A stretch of 20,974 nucleotides of DNA from Gammaproteobacteria bacterium UBA6724 (lineage in GTDB: Bacteria; Pseudomonadota; Gammaproteobacteria; Pseudomonadales; Azotimanducaceae), in NCBI GenBank assembly GCA_002454165.1, contig DKIG01000022.1:1-20974 (forward strand). Direction: 5' to 3'. The notes beneath the pieces were generated by a model. That model saw only the letters and a list, made by a program, of their open reading frames with translations. It was not told the origin of the DNA and searched no databases. Every line of letters begins with the position of its first letter. The stretch's first letter is position 1. Positions 1-7,818 of this stretch are shown here, piece by piece. Position numbers and translations under genes: made by a program.

Positions 1-169
1 GATAAGGCAGGACGCCGACCGCCAATGCCAAGGGTCCCAGTTGAATAAACCGGGTAATGCCGATGATGTTGAGCATCGTCATCGCACAGAGGAAAAATGC
101 CGCCAAGACGATGAACACTCGTTCACGCCTCTCATGTATCGCCTTGGATACTTCTATCATCTCTTGCAT
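1..169 (-). CDS. yhhQ: Queuosine precursor transporter, N-terminal part (cut by window edge)
   Basis: Partial gene running off the left edge; only the first 56 residues are visible. The ATG at 169-167 follows a G-run (minus strand, 178-174) that can act as ribosome binding site. The peptide has a short charged N-terminus ending HERRERVF, then a hydrophobic membrane segment and the stretch NIIGITRFI followed by ALAVGVLPY. This strongly resembles the start of the YhhQ/DUF165 family, inner-membrane proteins that import queuine-pathway precursors such as preQ0 and preQ1. Finding it near queA and tgt fits, since those enzymes insert and mature preQ1 in tRNA. Family assignment is by recollection of the conserved N-terminus. 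The rest of the protein lies outside the window, so intactness cannot be judged. Confidence 0.8.
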   Translation of the reverse strand, partial: MQEMIEVSKAIHERRERVFIVLAAFFLCAMTMLNIIGITRFIQLGPLALAVGVLPY

Positions 170-247
170 GCTACCCCCATTAGCTAGTTTCTTTTTTTGA
201 TAATATATCATTCCATTGTGGGGTTAATTAGATACAACTGACGAACC

Positions 248-946
248 CTAGTGTTCAACCTGGCCCAGATTAGCGTGAATGACAGCACCATTGATCACGG
301 GATTGTTTGCCGCAAAATAAATGGTGTCGGCAATTTCCTGTGGTTTAATAAGGCGTCCAAAGATTGATGCCTTTTTGAGACTGTCAAGAACTGCCTGATC
401 GTCGGCAACACCGCTACGCAACATTTCTGTATCGGTAAATCCGGGACAAATACAAGCGGTATGTATGCCAGTGCCGACAAGGTCCTGACAGGTGGCACGC
501 ATCATGCCGATCAGGGCATGTTTGGTGACTACATAACTATATGTACCGGGTACGGCTTTTGTCGCCAGCGTTGAACCAATGTAGATGATGGCAGAGCCTG
601 TCGTCATCTTTGGCAACAATGCCTTGTTGAGCAGTTGCGGTGCGATGACATTGATAGCCAGGTCTGACCTGAACCTATCAAGGTCAATCTCCCTGACGGA
701 GTCACTACTCAGCCTTGCTGCATTGTGAACCAGTATGATTACCCCGGGTTCAATTTCCTTCTCGGCAAATTGCAACACCGCCGCTTCCGCTTTCTCCTCG
801 CTGAGATCTATCAGGCAGTTTTCCACACCGGTCAGGCTAGATGCGGTGCGTGATATGTTGATCACCCGGTCACCTGCACGGCGGAAAGTTTCTGCGCTAG
901 CCTTGCCTATACCCTTACTTGCGCCGGTGATGATGACGGTTTTCAA
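248..946 (-). CDS. Short-chain dehydrogenase/reductase (SDR)
   Basis: A 232-residue classical SDR, the usual length for the family. The Rossmann nucleotide-binding motif TGASKGIG lies at residues 7-14, an NAA variant of the NNAG motif follows the third strand, and the catalytic YxxxK is Y138-x3-K142, preceded by a serine in IGST. It is therefore expected to be an NAD(P)H-dependent cytoplasmic oxidoreductase. The start is TTG at 946, preceded by AAGGGA at good spacing; no better ATG exists. It begins four bases after the upstream pterin-synthase-fold gene ends, so the two are probably one operon. That pairing suggests a pteridine substrate (sepiapterin or dihydropterin reductase-like), but this is inference from context; SDR substrate specificity cannot be read from these motifs. 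Confidence 0.85.
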   Translation of the reverse strand: MKTVIITGASKGIGKASAETFRRAGDRVINISRTASSLTGVENCLIDLSEEKAEAAVLQFAEKEIEPGVIILVHNAARLSSDSVREIDLDRFRSDLAINVIAPQLLNKALLPKMTTGSAIIYIGSTLATKAVPGTYSYVVTKHALIGMMRATCQDLVGTGIHTACICPGFTDTEMLRSGVADDQAVLDSLKKASIFGRLIKPQEIADTIYFAANNPVINGAVIHANLGQVEH

Positions 947-950
947 AACG

Positions 951-1451
951 CTATCCCTTATTTCTTTCCCATCTGGCTATGCCCTTTTGCCCCGGCGTTG
1001 ATGAAACAATAACGGACATCTCCAGAATATCCTGGGTATGTAGTGCCGGGTCATCTATGACGCGATTTAGAAAATAGTGGGAAAATTCTTCCACCGTCGT
1101 GTTGGCGATGGGTAGTGTAATAACATCCCTATAAAGGAATGGTAGCCGTTCCTTGTTAAAAATCGCAATCAAATATTCATCTTCTCTTTCAATGCTGAGA
1201 TGAGGCGATGTCTCTGGCAGTACAACATGCTCATCAAGTTCGTGACACACATTGTGGAGGATGCCTTTGATAATGCCATAATCAAAAATCAGGCCATCGT
1301 CACCCACCGGCGCATTCAACTGACACTCCACCTGGAAGTTGTGCCCATGCAGGTTTTCCCGTTCGGTTGCAGAAAAGATAGTGAAGTGCGCGATGGAAAA
1401 TTTGTGCGCCTGCTTCGCAATCTCAATCCTGCTGGTTTTTTTACTGTTCAA
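951..1451 (-). CDS. 6-pyruvoyl-tetrahydropterin synthase / QueD-fold protein, non-canonical active site
   Basis: A 166-residue member of the PTPS/QueD (COG0720) family. Zinc ligands are recognisable as H22 (in IAHF) and H35/H37 (LHGHNF). QueD and classical PTPS have CxxxHGH; here the Cys position is R31, and a Glu (E32) gives ExxHGH, the pattern described for PTPS-III enzymes that form 6-hydroxymethyl-dihydropterin for folate synthesis. The C-terminal VKET-like motif that anchors the pterin with Glu reads VSST here, so the substrate pocket is also altered. LDEH matches the catalytic Asp/His region. About 25 residues are inserted before the NTTVEEF segment compared with E. coli QueD. The start is TTG at 1451, since an in-frame stop lies just upstream; its ribosome binding site is weak. 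It is co-directional with, and 4 nt from, the SDR gene. Not safely QueD. Confidence 0.75.
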   Translation of the reverse strand: MNSKKTSRIEIAKQAHKFSIAHFTIFSATERENLHGHNFQVECQLNAPVGDDGLIFDYGIIKGILHNVCHELDEHVVLPETSPHLSIEREDEYLIAIFNKERLPFLYRDVITLPIANTTVEEFSHYFLNRVIDDPALHTQDILEMSVIVSSTPGQKGIARWERNKG

Positions 1452-1479
1452 GATATAGGGTCTTTAATGCGAAAGTAGC

Positions 1480-1485
1480 ATATTA
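1480..1485 (-). promoter_or_regulatory. Possible -10 box for the PTPS-SDR pair
   Basis: The minus strand reads TAATAT here, about 30 bases upstream of the TTG start at 1451. I could not find a convincing -35 at standard spacing, but the adjacent palindrome covers that position, as an operator or activator site would. Weak prediction. Confidence 0.25.
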
Positions 1486-1487
1486 CT

Positions 1488-1507
1488 CCAGATTGAGTTC
1501 AATCTGG
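1488..1507. promoter_or_regulatory. Perfect 9+9 palindrome between divergent genes (operator-like)
   Basis: CCAGATTGA and TCAATCTGG are exact reverse complements separated by GT. The element sits in the 117-bp gap between the divergent PTPS-fold gene (start 1451) and the glycoside hydrolase gene (start 1569 or 1590), next to a possible -10 box. Position and symmetry suit a dimeric transcription factor. No T-run follows on either strand, which argues against a terminator. No regulator gene is adjacent. Confidence 0.4.
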
Positions 1508-1568
1508 TATTGCCGAAAGAAGGACTAAGACTAGCCTGGTTAAAACAAGAGGTACTAAAACAAGCGCA

Positions 1569-3701
1569 GTGGAGACCAGAAAAACCAATATGCCTGTCCT
1601 GGCATTTGATAAAGAAAAAATCCATGCGGGCAATAAGGGACTGGAGATTGATCATGAGGCAGTCCAGGCAGAGGTTGAGCGTCTGCTGGGCAAAATGACC
1701 CTTGAACAAAAACTGCACGAGATTCACGGCTGGCAGTCCGAGCCGATTGATGGTTTCTACTACGCTGGCGGCGATGAAGCACTGGGCATCCCGCCTTACA
1801 AGATGGCAGATGGTCCCCGTGGTGCGCGCGTCGGGCGGGCAACTGCCTTCCCGGTAGCGATTGCCAGAGGCGCGACCTTTGACCCGGGTCTTGAGAAGCG
1901 AGTTGGCATTGCCATGGGGCTAGAGATTGCGGAGAAGGGCGGTAATGTCATTTTGGCGCCGACGATGAACCTCTTGCGACATCCTGGTTGGGGCAGAGCT
2001 CAGGAAACCTACTCCGAGGATACTTTTCACCTGGGCGCAATGGCGGTTGCGTTTGTATCAGGTGTACAAAATCATGTACTCGCTAGTCTCAAGCACTTCG
2101 CACTTAACAACCTGGAAATGACCCGGTTTGATCTGAGTAGCAATATTGATGCCCGTAGCCTGCATGAAGTTTATCTGCCGCATTTTCGCCGCTGCGTGAC
2201 GGAAGGTGCTGCTGGCTCAGTAATGAGTGCTTACAACAAAATGAACGGCATTTACTGTGGCGAACAACCGATTCTCCTGTCGGACATTCTGCGTGATGAT
2301 TGGGGTTTTACCGGCTTTGTAGTATCAGACTGGTTTCTTGGTACGCCCTCTACTGGTCCGGCGCTCAATGCGGGTATGGATATAGAGATGCCCGCTGCCT
2401 ATTGGTATGAGCGGGACAAAATTGATACGGCACTTGATTCCGGGGAAATTGATATAGCGACGATTACCAGAAACGTTGCACATGCGCTCTACCAAAAAAT
2501 TGCTTGGCAGACCGCGCCAATGAAGCAGCCTGCCGCACCCGCTCCGGGGAGCAAACCAGTCACGGAGAGCGATGCGCATCTAGCACTCGCCCGAGAGGTT
2601 GCCGAAAAATCCTTCGTGCTTTTGAAAAATAACGACCTGCTGCCGTTGGTGGATTCAGCCGACCAGCGTATTGCTGTTGTCGGAGATCTTGCAGACACCG
2701 CCAATCTTGGGGACAGGGGTAGCAGTTTCGTGACTTCTACTAGTGTTACGACCCCCTGGCAAGGACTGGTCAAATTTGTCAACCGGGCTTCGCTGGAATA
2801 CTTCAGAACGGATGATGATCTGAGCCGTCTGTCAGAGTTTGATGTCTGCATTCTGGTGGCAGGATTGACCTATGTTGAAGAAGGTGAATTTATCCCGACC
2901 ATGCAACAGGAAGTTGAGGGCAAGGAACTGGCGCGCGGTGGTGACCGTACCAGTTTGCGACTGCCGGCGGAGCAGGAAAAACTGATAGCAGAGGTTAGCA
3001 GTCATACTTGCCGGACCCTTGTGTTGCTGGAAGGCGGTAGCGCGATGGAGGTGACAGACTGGGTGGATAGGGTAGATGCCCTGATGATGATTTGGTATCC
3101 AGGCTGTGAGGGCGGCAATGCGGTTGCCCGAACCCTGTTTGGCGAGGTCAACCCCTCGGGTAAATTGCCGATGACGTTTCCATCTCGCATGGAGCAGTTG
3201 CTAGATTGGGACCTGACCGCGCTGGAGATCACGCATGATCTGTTTCACGGTTACCGGTATCTTGACCGGGCAGGGACCCAGCCCTTCTATCCCTTCGGTT
3301 TCGGTCTCAGCTATACGGAATTTACTTTGGAAAGGTTCCAATCTGAAAGGGACGAGCAAGGTTTTCGCTTCATCATTGCTGTCAGGAATATAGGTACCGT
3401 CTCAGGTGCAAATCTTCCCCAGGTTTATGTTTCGTGCCGCGGGTCCAAAGTGTTGCGTGCCGTAAAGGAACTAAAGGGCTTTGGCAGAGTGGAGTTGAGA
3501 CCGGGGGACATGGCTGAGCTTGCCATTGAAATTTCCGATTCCGATTTAATGTATTTTGATGACCAGCCTGACAGGGACCAACACTGGCAACTTGAGCCTT
3601 GCGAATATCAATTCAGTGCCGGGTTTGCCTCGGATGACCTGCCACTTGCATTGACCTGGACTTTTGACGGCAAGCACTGGGTGTTTTTAAAAGAGAAGTG
3701 A
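1569..3701 (+). CDS. Glycoside hydrolase family 3 (beta-glucosidase-like)
   Basis: Complete GH3 enzyme of 710 residues from GTG 1569, or 703 from ATG 1590; neither has an ideally spaced ribosome binding site. The N-terminal TIM-barrel carries ADGPRG, PTMNLLRHPGWGRAQETY and KHFALNN, then VVSDW, in which Asp254 (GTG numbering) is the expected nucleophile. The alpha/beta sandwich domain follows, with SFVLLKN and a segment ending in GGDRTSLRLP that normally carries the acid/base Glu. The C-terminus has a fibronectin III-like domain ending around KELKGFGRVELRPG. No signal peptide is visible, so it probably acts in the cytoplasm on imported glucosides or other beta-linked oligosaccharides. Exact sugar specificity cannot be told from the sequence. 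It is convergent with the patatin gene, with 27 nt between stops. Confidence 0.9.
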   Translation: METRKTNMPVLAFDKEKIHAGNKGLEIDHEAVQAEVERLLGKMTLEQKLHEIHGWQSEPIDGFYYAGGDEALGIPPYKMADGPRGARVGRATAFPVAIARGATFDPGLEKRVGIAMGLEIAEKGGNVILAPTMNLLRHPGWGRAQETYSEDTFHLGAMAVAFVSGVQNHVLASLKHFALNNLEMTRFDLSSNIDARSLHEVYLPHFRRCVTEGAAGSVMSAYNKMNGIYCGEQPILLSDILRDDWGFTGFVVSDWFLGTPSTGPALNAGMDIEMPAAYWYERDKIDTALDSGEIDIATITRNVAHALYQKIAWQTAPMKQPAAPAPGSKPVTESDAHLALAREVAEKSFVLLKNNDLLPLVDSADQRIAVVGDLADTANLGDRGSSFVTSTSVTTPWQGLVKFVNRASLEYFRTDDDLSRLSEFDVCILVAGLTYVEEGEFIPTMQQEVEGKELARGGDRTSLRLPAEQEKLIAEVSSHTCRTLVLLEGGSAMEVTDWVDRVDALMMIWYPGCEGGNAVARTLFGEVNPSGKLPMTFPSRMEQLLDWDLTALEITHDLFHGYRYLDRAGTQPFYPFGFGLSYTEFTLERFQSERDEQGFRFIIAVRNIGTVSGANLPQVYVSCRGSKVLRAVKELKGFGRVELRPGDMAELAIEISDSDLMYFDDQPDRDQHWQLEPCEYQFSAGFASDDLPLALTWTFDGKHWVFLKEK

Positions 3702-3728
3702 TGACAAGCACTCAATATTATACTCAGG

Positions 3729-5225
3729 TCACTGTCCCCCGATATTGATCCATCCATCCAGAATGGCATCAAGGGTGCGGCCAATTTTTGTGCTGATGCG
3801 AATCTGTTCAAGCCGTCTCCAGGTTGCCCTTTCCCCTTCGCGAACCAGGGTAGCGACTTCTTCCTTGGGAAGTTTCGCCAGGAGTTTTCTCGGATTTACA
3901 TAGCTGAAACTCGGCATGATGTTGACATCGCCTTTGTAATCCTGCACCGCCACCGAATAAAACATACTCATCGCCTTGCCCAGGTCCGGCACGGCGCGCA
4001 GGTATCGTCTGGAAAAACGTTCGCCGCTTTTTAGCCATTCATGGTTCCAGTATTTCATCATGTTTTTTAAGGGTTTTGGCAAGAGCACGGATCTCTCCGC
4101 GGTCATCATCGCAAGTGCCAGAGGGTTCGCTTGGCTCACGATGTAATGGTTGACCGCATAGAGCCTTGCCAGCCTTTTTGCAGGCAGGTCGTCGGTGACG
4201 GCACCATCAACCCATCGGCGCCCCGGCAGATAGGGTTGAGTTTCGCCATAGACATTCTTTGCCATTAACATGACCGGCGGGTAAACCCCCGGTACCGCAC
4301 AGGATGCCTGGACGGCGGAGCGGATGAATACATTGGGTGAGGTGATGGCGTTCATCAATCGTGAAGTCTGATGTTCCTCAAGCGGCGCGATAGTGACGCT
4401 GATTTTTTTGCCGGTCTTCTCAAACGCTTCCTGAAATGTCATGTCTGGAATGACCGCCTCAAGCATCAGACGCAGGGTGGCGGCGTCAATCTTTTCAATG
4501 GTGTTTTCAATGGTGTTTTCAATGGTGTTCTCAACGGTCTTCTCAGTGACCTTCTCAGCGGCCGCATCCGATACAACCTCTCCCGACAAGGGATCCAACA
4601 ATAACTCAGAGGATATCAGCCTCTTTAGTTCGGCCTCAGTATGGGTCCCGACGACTGCCGCAAATACAGCCCCGGCGCTGGACCCAGAAATCACAGTGGG
4701 TAACAGATCATGTTCCACCAATGCCTTGATGACGCCACCGTGAAAATGTCCCAGGGAACCCGCACCGCTCAGCATGAGTGCCGAACGACCAAAACAGAGA
4801 CTTGCCCGACGGAAAAAGTTAACCTTGTCTTCAGTCTGGATGATGTCCGCGGGCAGGTCTTTGATGATGTTGATGACGGTGACGATTTCATCAACATAAT
4901 CTTCAATCAGACGTTTGGCACCAAATCTTGCCTGTTCATAGAGGGAGGCTTGCCCCATGCCACCCTGATTGCCGTGGATGCCTTCATTCAGGGCAAACAA
5001 AAGCCCAGAATAGTCTTCTCTGGCTCTCAAATCTCTCAGGGTATCCAGCCGTGCTCTGATGTTTTGGTAGTCGTAACTCTTTGATTTTTCTTTATTTTTC
5101 CATTCTTCTTTGCCAGAGATGGCATCGTGCTCCAATGCCAGAGCCTTCCATTCCTGGTAGCTCTCCGCATGCTTCATGGCTTTTTCTATTTGTGGCAGGC
5201 CTGAGGATTTTAAGATGGCGGACAT
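3729..5225 (-). CDS. Patatin-like phospholipase/lipase with N-terminal DUF3336
   Basis: A 498-residue protein beginning ATG at 5225. Residues about 1-150 match the DUF3336 region seen in Tgl3/4/5-type lipases (YQEWKALALEHD, ending at YEQARFGAKRLIEDY). The patatin domain follows: an oxyanion-type GAGSLGHFHGGV, the nucleophile elbow GSSAG with Ser183, and the dyad Asp340 in WVDGAV. Both catalytic residues are present, so an active serine acyl hydrolase on glycerolipids is expected, probably membrane-associated without a signal peptide. Odd feature: residues 224-247 are six tetrapeptides of the EKVT/ENTI type encoded by a 12-bp tandem repeat, lying between nucleophile and Asp where family members have a variable loop. 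It stands alone; the neighbouring acetyltransferase gene is co-directional but 96 nt upstream. Confidence 0.88.
   Translation of the reverse strand: MSAILKSSGLPQIEKAMKHAESYQEWKALALEHDAISGKEEWKNKEKSKSYDYQNIRARLDTLRDLRAREDYSGLLFALNEGIHGNQGGMGQASLYEQARFGAKRLIEDYVDEIVTVINIIKDLPADIIQTEDKVNFFRRASLCFGRSALMLSGAGSLGHFHGGVIKALVEHDLLPTVISGSSAGAVFAAVVGTHTEAELKRLISSELLLDPLSGEVVSDAAAEKVTEKTVENTIENTIENTIEKIDAATLRLMLEAVIPDMTFQEAFEKTGKKISVTIAPLEEHQTSRLMNAITSPNVFIRSAVQASCAVPGVYPPVMLMAKNVYGETQPYLPGRRWVDGAVTDDLPAKRLARLYAVNHYIVSQANPLALAMMTAERSVLLPKPLKNMMKYWNHEWLKSGERFSRRYLRAVPDLGKAMSMFYSVAVQDYKGDVNIMPSFSYVNPRKLLAKLPKEEVATLVREGERATWRRLEQIRISTKIGRTLDAILDGWINIGGQ
4489..4560. repeat. 12-bp tandem repeat, six units, in the patatin gene
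   Basis: Six consecutive 12-bp units with consensus GTGTTTTCAATG on the plus strand. The units at 4501-4512 and 4513-4524 are identical, and those at 4525-4560 diverge progressively. Because 12 is a multiple of 3, copy-number change adds or removes four residues without a frameshift; on the minus strand the units encode EKVT, EKTV, ENTI, ENTI, ENTI and EKID. Confidence 0.92.
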
Positions 5226-5321
5226 TAGGTGCCCCCGGGTATCAGATTGCAGTCTAGTGTAACTGGAAAGAGATGGATTTTCTTTGCATTTTGTCCAGTT
5301 TCAATCTGGTATCAAAGATGC

Positions 5322-6563
5322 TCAGAAGTCCCAACCGAAGTGAGGTCTGGGCAATCGCAGAACCCTGTCAATGGCTTGCAACAACTCAGGCTCGGCTACC
5401 AAATCATCAGTCACCGCCAGGCTTGATGCTGGGCGGACGCCAAACCACATCCTGCTAAACGCGTTGATGCTGGCTTTCATGCCGGGTAAACCGGCTTCAG
5501 TACCAACCCTCGCTGAGCTTTCTTCACCGATAGTAATGCACCAATCACCCGCCAATCCGGTCCAACTGGTGTCGCCTTCCAGGATTTCGGCAACCGGGTC
5601 AGTCAGCGTCAGGTTGAATTTGACGCCGGGACCCGGGCAGTGCGTTTTTGCCAGACACGCCTCAAGATTCAGGATGCGTAGTTGCCAATAGGCAGCCGCG
5701 CGAAAACCCTGTTCATGCGAACCGCCTCTTGATTGCCGCCCGGTCCTGAAGGGTTGCCTCAGCAGATCCTGGAACTGGATTTCACCCGGTTCGCGCATTT
5801 TGAAACTGCTGACCTGGTCGGCAAGCGACTTGAGCAATGCCAGTAACTCCATCAACTGGTCTTTACCATCGTAGGCATAAGAGTAGATCTCATAGGGACC
5901 ATGCTCGCCCTCTGTGCTACCCCAGATGAAGTGACTGAGTGTCTGACCGGGACCATCAAAGTAACCCAGCCCGAAAGGTTTTTCTGTCCATCGCATCACA
6001 GATTGAATCACTGCTGCCGGCTCCAGCACTATTGAACCGTGGAACATCTGCCGCTGACTCAGCGCCTGATGGAGATCATGATAGTGGTCAAGCCTTAGCC
6101 GGGTGGGGGACCGGAAGGGGCGGTCAACTATCAAGGTAGCAGGGTCAAACTGAATCCTGTTCTCGCTGGTACCGGTGCCATAGCCCAGCTTGTCGTAAAA
6201 CCCCTGGTCAAACATACCGAGGGCGCTGACTTCCATACCCTGAGCATACTGGTGTGCCAGGGACCTGGCGGTGAGCTGTCTTGCGAAACCGAGTCTTCTG
6301 GCAATATGGCTGGTCGTGACCGCCAGGACTGCACCAAGTGCCAGAGTTTCATCCTGATAACGTAGTGTGCCAGAGGTCCATTGCGCTGCGCATTCAGCCG
6401 TATCCTTGATGGTGGCGACATCAGTGTTTCCTATCTGTAGCACATCAATCAGTGCCGCAATATCCCGTTCGTCATCTTTAATCCAGCCGACTTCCTGCCA
6501 GATGCGTATGACGGCGTTGACATCTCGTTCATGATCGTAGGGGCGACAGAATTGATTGCTCAT
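5322..6563 (-). CDS. GNAT N-acetyltransferase, Eis-like two-domain protein
   Basis: 413 residues from ATG 6563. An upstream GTG at 6656 would add 31 residues unlike the family start, so ATG is preferred. The N-terminal GNAT domain begins FCRPYDHERD, carries the acetyl-CoA pyrophosphate loop region ARRLGFARQL (residues 88-97), and ends with FYDKLGYGTG (122-131), typical of the GNAT C-terminal strand. A second degenerate GNAT half follows, then a sterol-carrier-like C-terminal domain (roughly 300-413), the layout of Eis-type acetyltransferases (COG4552). Eis enzymes acetylate amines such as aminoglycosides, but environmental relatives are uncharacterised, so the substrate is unknown. It is divergent from queA across 227 bp. 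Domain limits are estimates by eye. Confidence 0.75.
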   Translation of the reverse strand: MSNQFCRPYDHERDVNAVIRIWQEVGWIKDDERDIAALIDVLQIGNTDVATIKDTAECAAQWTSGTLRYQDETLALGAVLAVTTSHIARRLGFARQLTARSLAHQYAQGMEVSALGMFDQGFYDKLGYGTGTSENRIQFDPATLIVDRPFRSPTRLRLDHYHDLHQALSQRQMFHGSIVLEPAAVIQSVMRWTEKPFGLGYFDGPGQTLSHFIWGSTEGEHGPYEIYSYAYDGKDQLMELLALLKSLADQVSSFKMREPGEIQFQDLLRQPFRTGRQSRGGSHEQGFRAAAYWQLRILNLEACLAKTHCPGPGVKFNLTLTDPVAEILEGDTSWTGLAGDWCITIGEESSARVGTEAGLPGMKASINAFSRMWFGVRPASSLAVTDDLVAEPELLQAIDRVLRLPRPHFGWDF

Positions 6564-6694
6564 TTGTATTCGTCCGGTATTCGGCTTCGTGTGGAGTTTC
6601 GCGAGGGCGGAGTGAAGTATACGAAAATCATGCGGCAGTTGTAACAGGCGGTGCACTCACCGGGCCGGTCTTTTGTGTTGGCGGTCGGGCTGGC

Positions 6695-6703
6695 TGTTAT
6701 AAT
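6695..6703 (+). promoter_or_regulatory. Extended -10 promoter for queA-tgt
   Basis: The plus strand reads TGTTATAAT: a perfect TATAAT (6698-6703) preceded by the TGN extension. The -35 is poor (TTGTGT at 6673-6678 would need a 19-bp spacer), which extended -10 promoters tolerate. Transcription would start near 6710, giving a leader of about 80 nt that contains the hexamer repeat. Confidence 0.55.
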
Positions 6704-6719
6704 CAGTGGTGCGAATGAG

Positions 6720-6745
6720 ACTGTAACTGTAACTGTAACTGTAAC
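6720..6745. repeat. Hexamer tandem repeat (CTGTAA)x4 in queA leader
   Basis: Four exact copies of CTGTAA plus partial flanking units lie just downstream of the predicted queA promoter and 45 bp before its start codon. A perfect short repeat in a 5' leader can change length by replication slippage and so alter leader length or structure. Confidence 0.93.
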
Positions 6746-6790
6746 AACCAAACTGCGCTAACCAAACAACTGCCCGCCAAAGTAACAAAC

Positions 6791-7813
6791 ATGAAACTCA
6801 GTGAATTTGATTATGAACTGCCGCGCCAACTAATTGCGCGTTATCCGACGGAAGTCCGGTCTGCAAGCCGCCTGCTCCACCTGGATGCGTCAACCGGTGA
6901 GATGAGCCACTATCTGTTTGCTCAACTGCCAGATTTGCTACTGCCGAATGACCTGCTAGTGGTCAACAATAGTCGCGTGATCCCGGCACGAATTTTTGGT
7001 TGGAAGCCCACTGGCGGGAAGGTAGAACTTTTGCTGGAACGGATATTGGGAGAGCAACGGGCAACCGCTCAGATCCGGGCTACCAGGTCTCCTGTCCCTG
7101 GCACTGAGATTTATATTGCTCAGGATTTTCCAGCCATCAAGGTGGTGGGTCGTCAGGGGGAATTTTATCTCCTTGATTTTCCACCCCCCGGACCTGCCAA
7201 GATCGCCGCCCGTTTTGGCAAGGTACCTTTGCCACCCTATTTGAACCGTGAAGCCGAGACAATTGATCTGGACCGCTATCAGACAATTTACGCCCAGGAA
7301 GACGGTGCCGTAGCGGCGCCAACTGCGGGTTTGCACTTTGATAAGACGGTGTTTACAGCACTTGACGCCAAGGGCGTGGCGCGAACGGAAGTCACCTTGC
7401 ATGTCGGGGCAGGTACTTTCCAGCCGGTTCGGACTGAGGAGGTTGAACAACACAGGATGCACGCAGAATATATCCAGGTGTCCGACAAGGTGTGTACTGC
7501 CGTCGCCACCTGCCGCAAACAGGGCGGGCGTATTGTTGCCGTTGGTACAACCAGCGTCCGCTCTTTGGAAACCGCTACGAAGAATGGTTATATCAGTCCG
7601 TACCAGGGAGATACCGATATTTTTATTTATCCGGGTTATCAATTCCGCTGCGTTGATGCGATGCTGACCAACTTCCATCTGCCTGGCTCAACACTGCTGA
7701 TGCTGGTGAGTGCGTTTGCAGGACAGCGCGAAATCCGTCGCGCCTACGCCGAGGCGGTTCGGAAAGATTATAGATTTTTCAGTTATGGTGATGCCATGCT
7801 GATTACCCGCTGA
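6791..7813 (+). CDS. queA: S-adenosylmethionine:tRNA ribosyltransferase-isomerase QueA
   Basis: 340 residues, full length for QueA. It begins MKLSEFDYELPRQLIA with RYPTEVRSASRLL and carries the conserved blocks NNSRVIPAR, GKVELLLE, APTAGLHF, TLHVGAGTFQPV, GTTSVRSLE and TNFHLPGSTLLMLV. QueA transfers the ribosyl moiety of S-adenosylmethionine to 7-aminomethyl-7-deazaguanine in tRNA, making epoxyqueuosine at position 34 of GUN-anticodon tRNAs. ATG 6791 is the only sensible start, though no strong ribosome binding site precedes it. tgt begins five bases after its stop, so they are co-transcribed, as in most gammaproteobacteria, from the extended -10 promoter near 6698. Confidence 0.97.
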   Translation: MKLSEFDYELPRQLIARYPTEVRSASRLLHLDASTGEMSHYLFAQLPDLLLPNDLLVVNNSRVIPARIFGWKPTGGKVELLLERILGEQRATAQIRATRSPVPGTEIYIAQDFPAIKVVGRQGEFYLLDFPPPGPAKIAARFGKVPLPPYLNREAETIDLDRYQTIYAQEDGAVAAPTAGLHFDKTVFTALDAKGVARTEVTLHVGAGTFQPVRTEEVEQHRMHAEYIQVSDKVCTAVATCRKQGGRIVAVGTTSVRSLETATKNGYISPYQGDTDIFIYPGYQFRCVDAMLTNFHLPGSTLLMLVSAFAGQREIRRAYAEAVRKDYRFFSYGDAMLITR

Positions 7814-7818
7814 CGCTG

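Noticed and set aside
170..247. A-rich run followed by ACTAGCTAAT and GGGGG upstream of yhhQ, considered as a preQ1 riboswitch.
   Set aside because: The P1 stem and the C-rich loop of preQ1-I are not found; only the A-run and a CTA resemble the consensus.
6563..6656. GTG 6656 as start of the GNAT gene.
   Set aside because: The added 31 residues do not look like a GNAT N-terminus and would reach into the divergent promoter region; ATG 6563 fits the family start.
6956..7678. Long minus-strand open frame (240 codons) within queA.
   Set aside because: Fully antisense to the conserved queA; no recognisable protein features.
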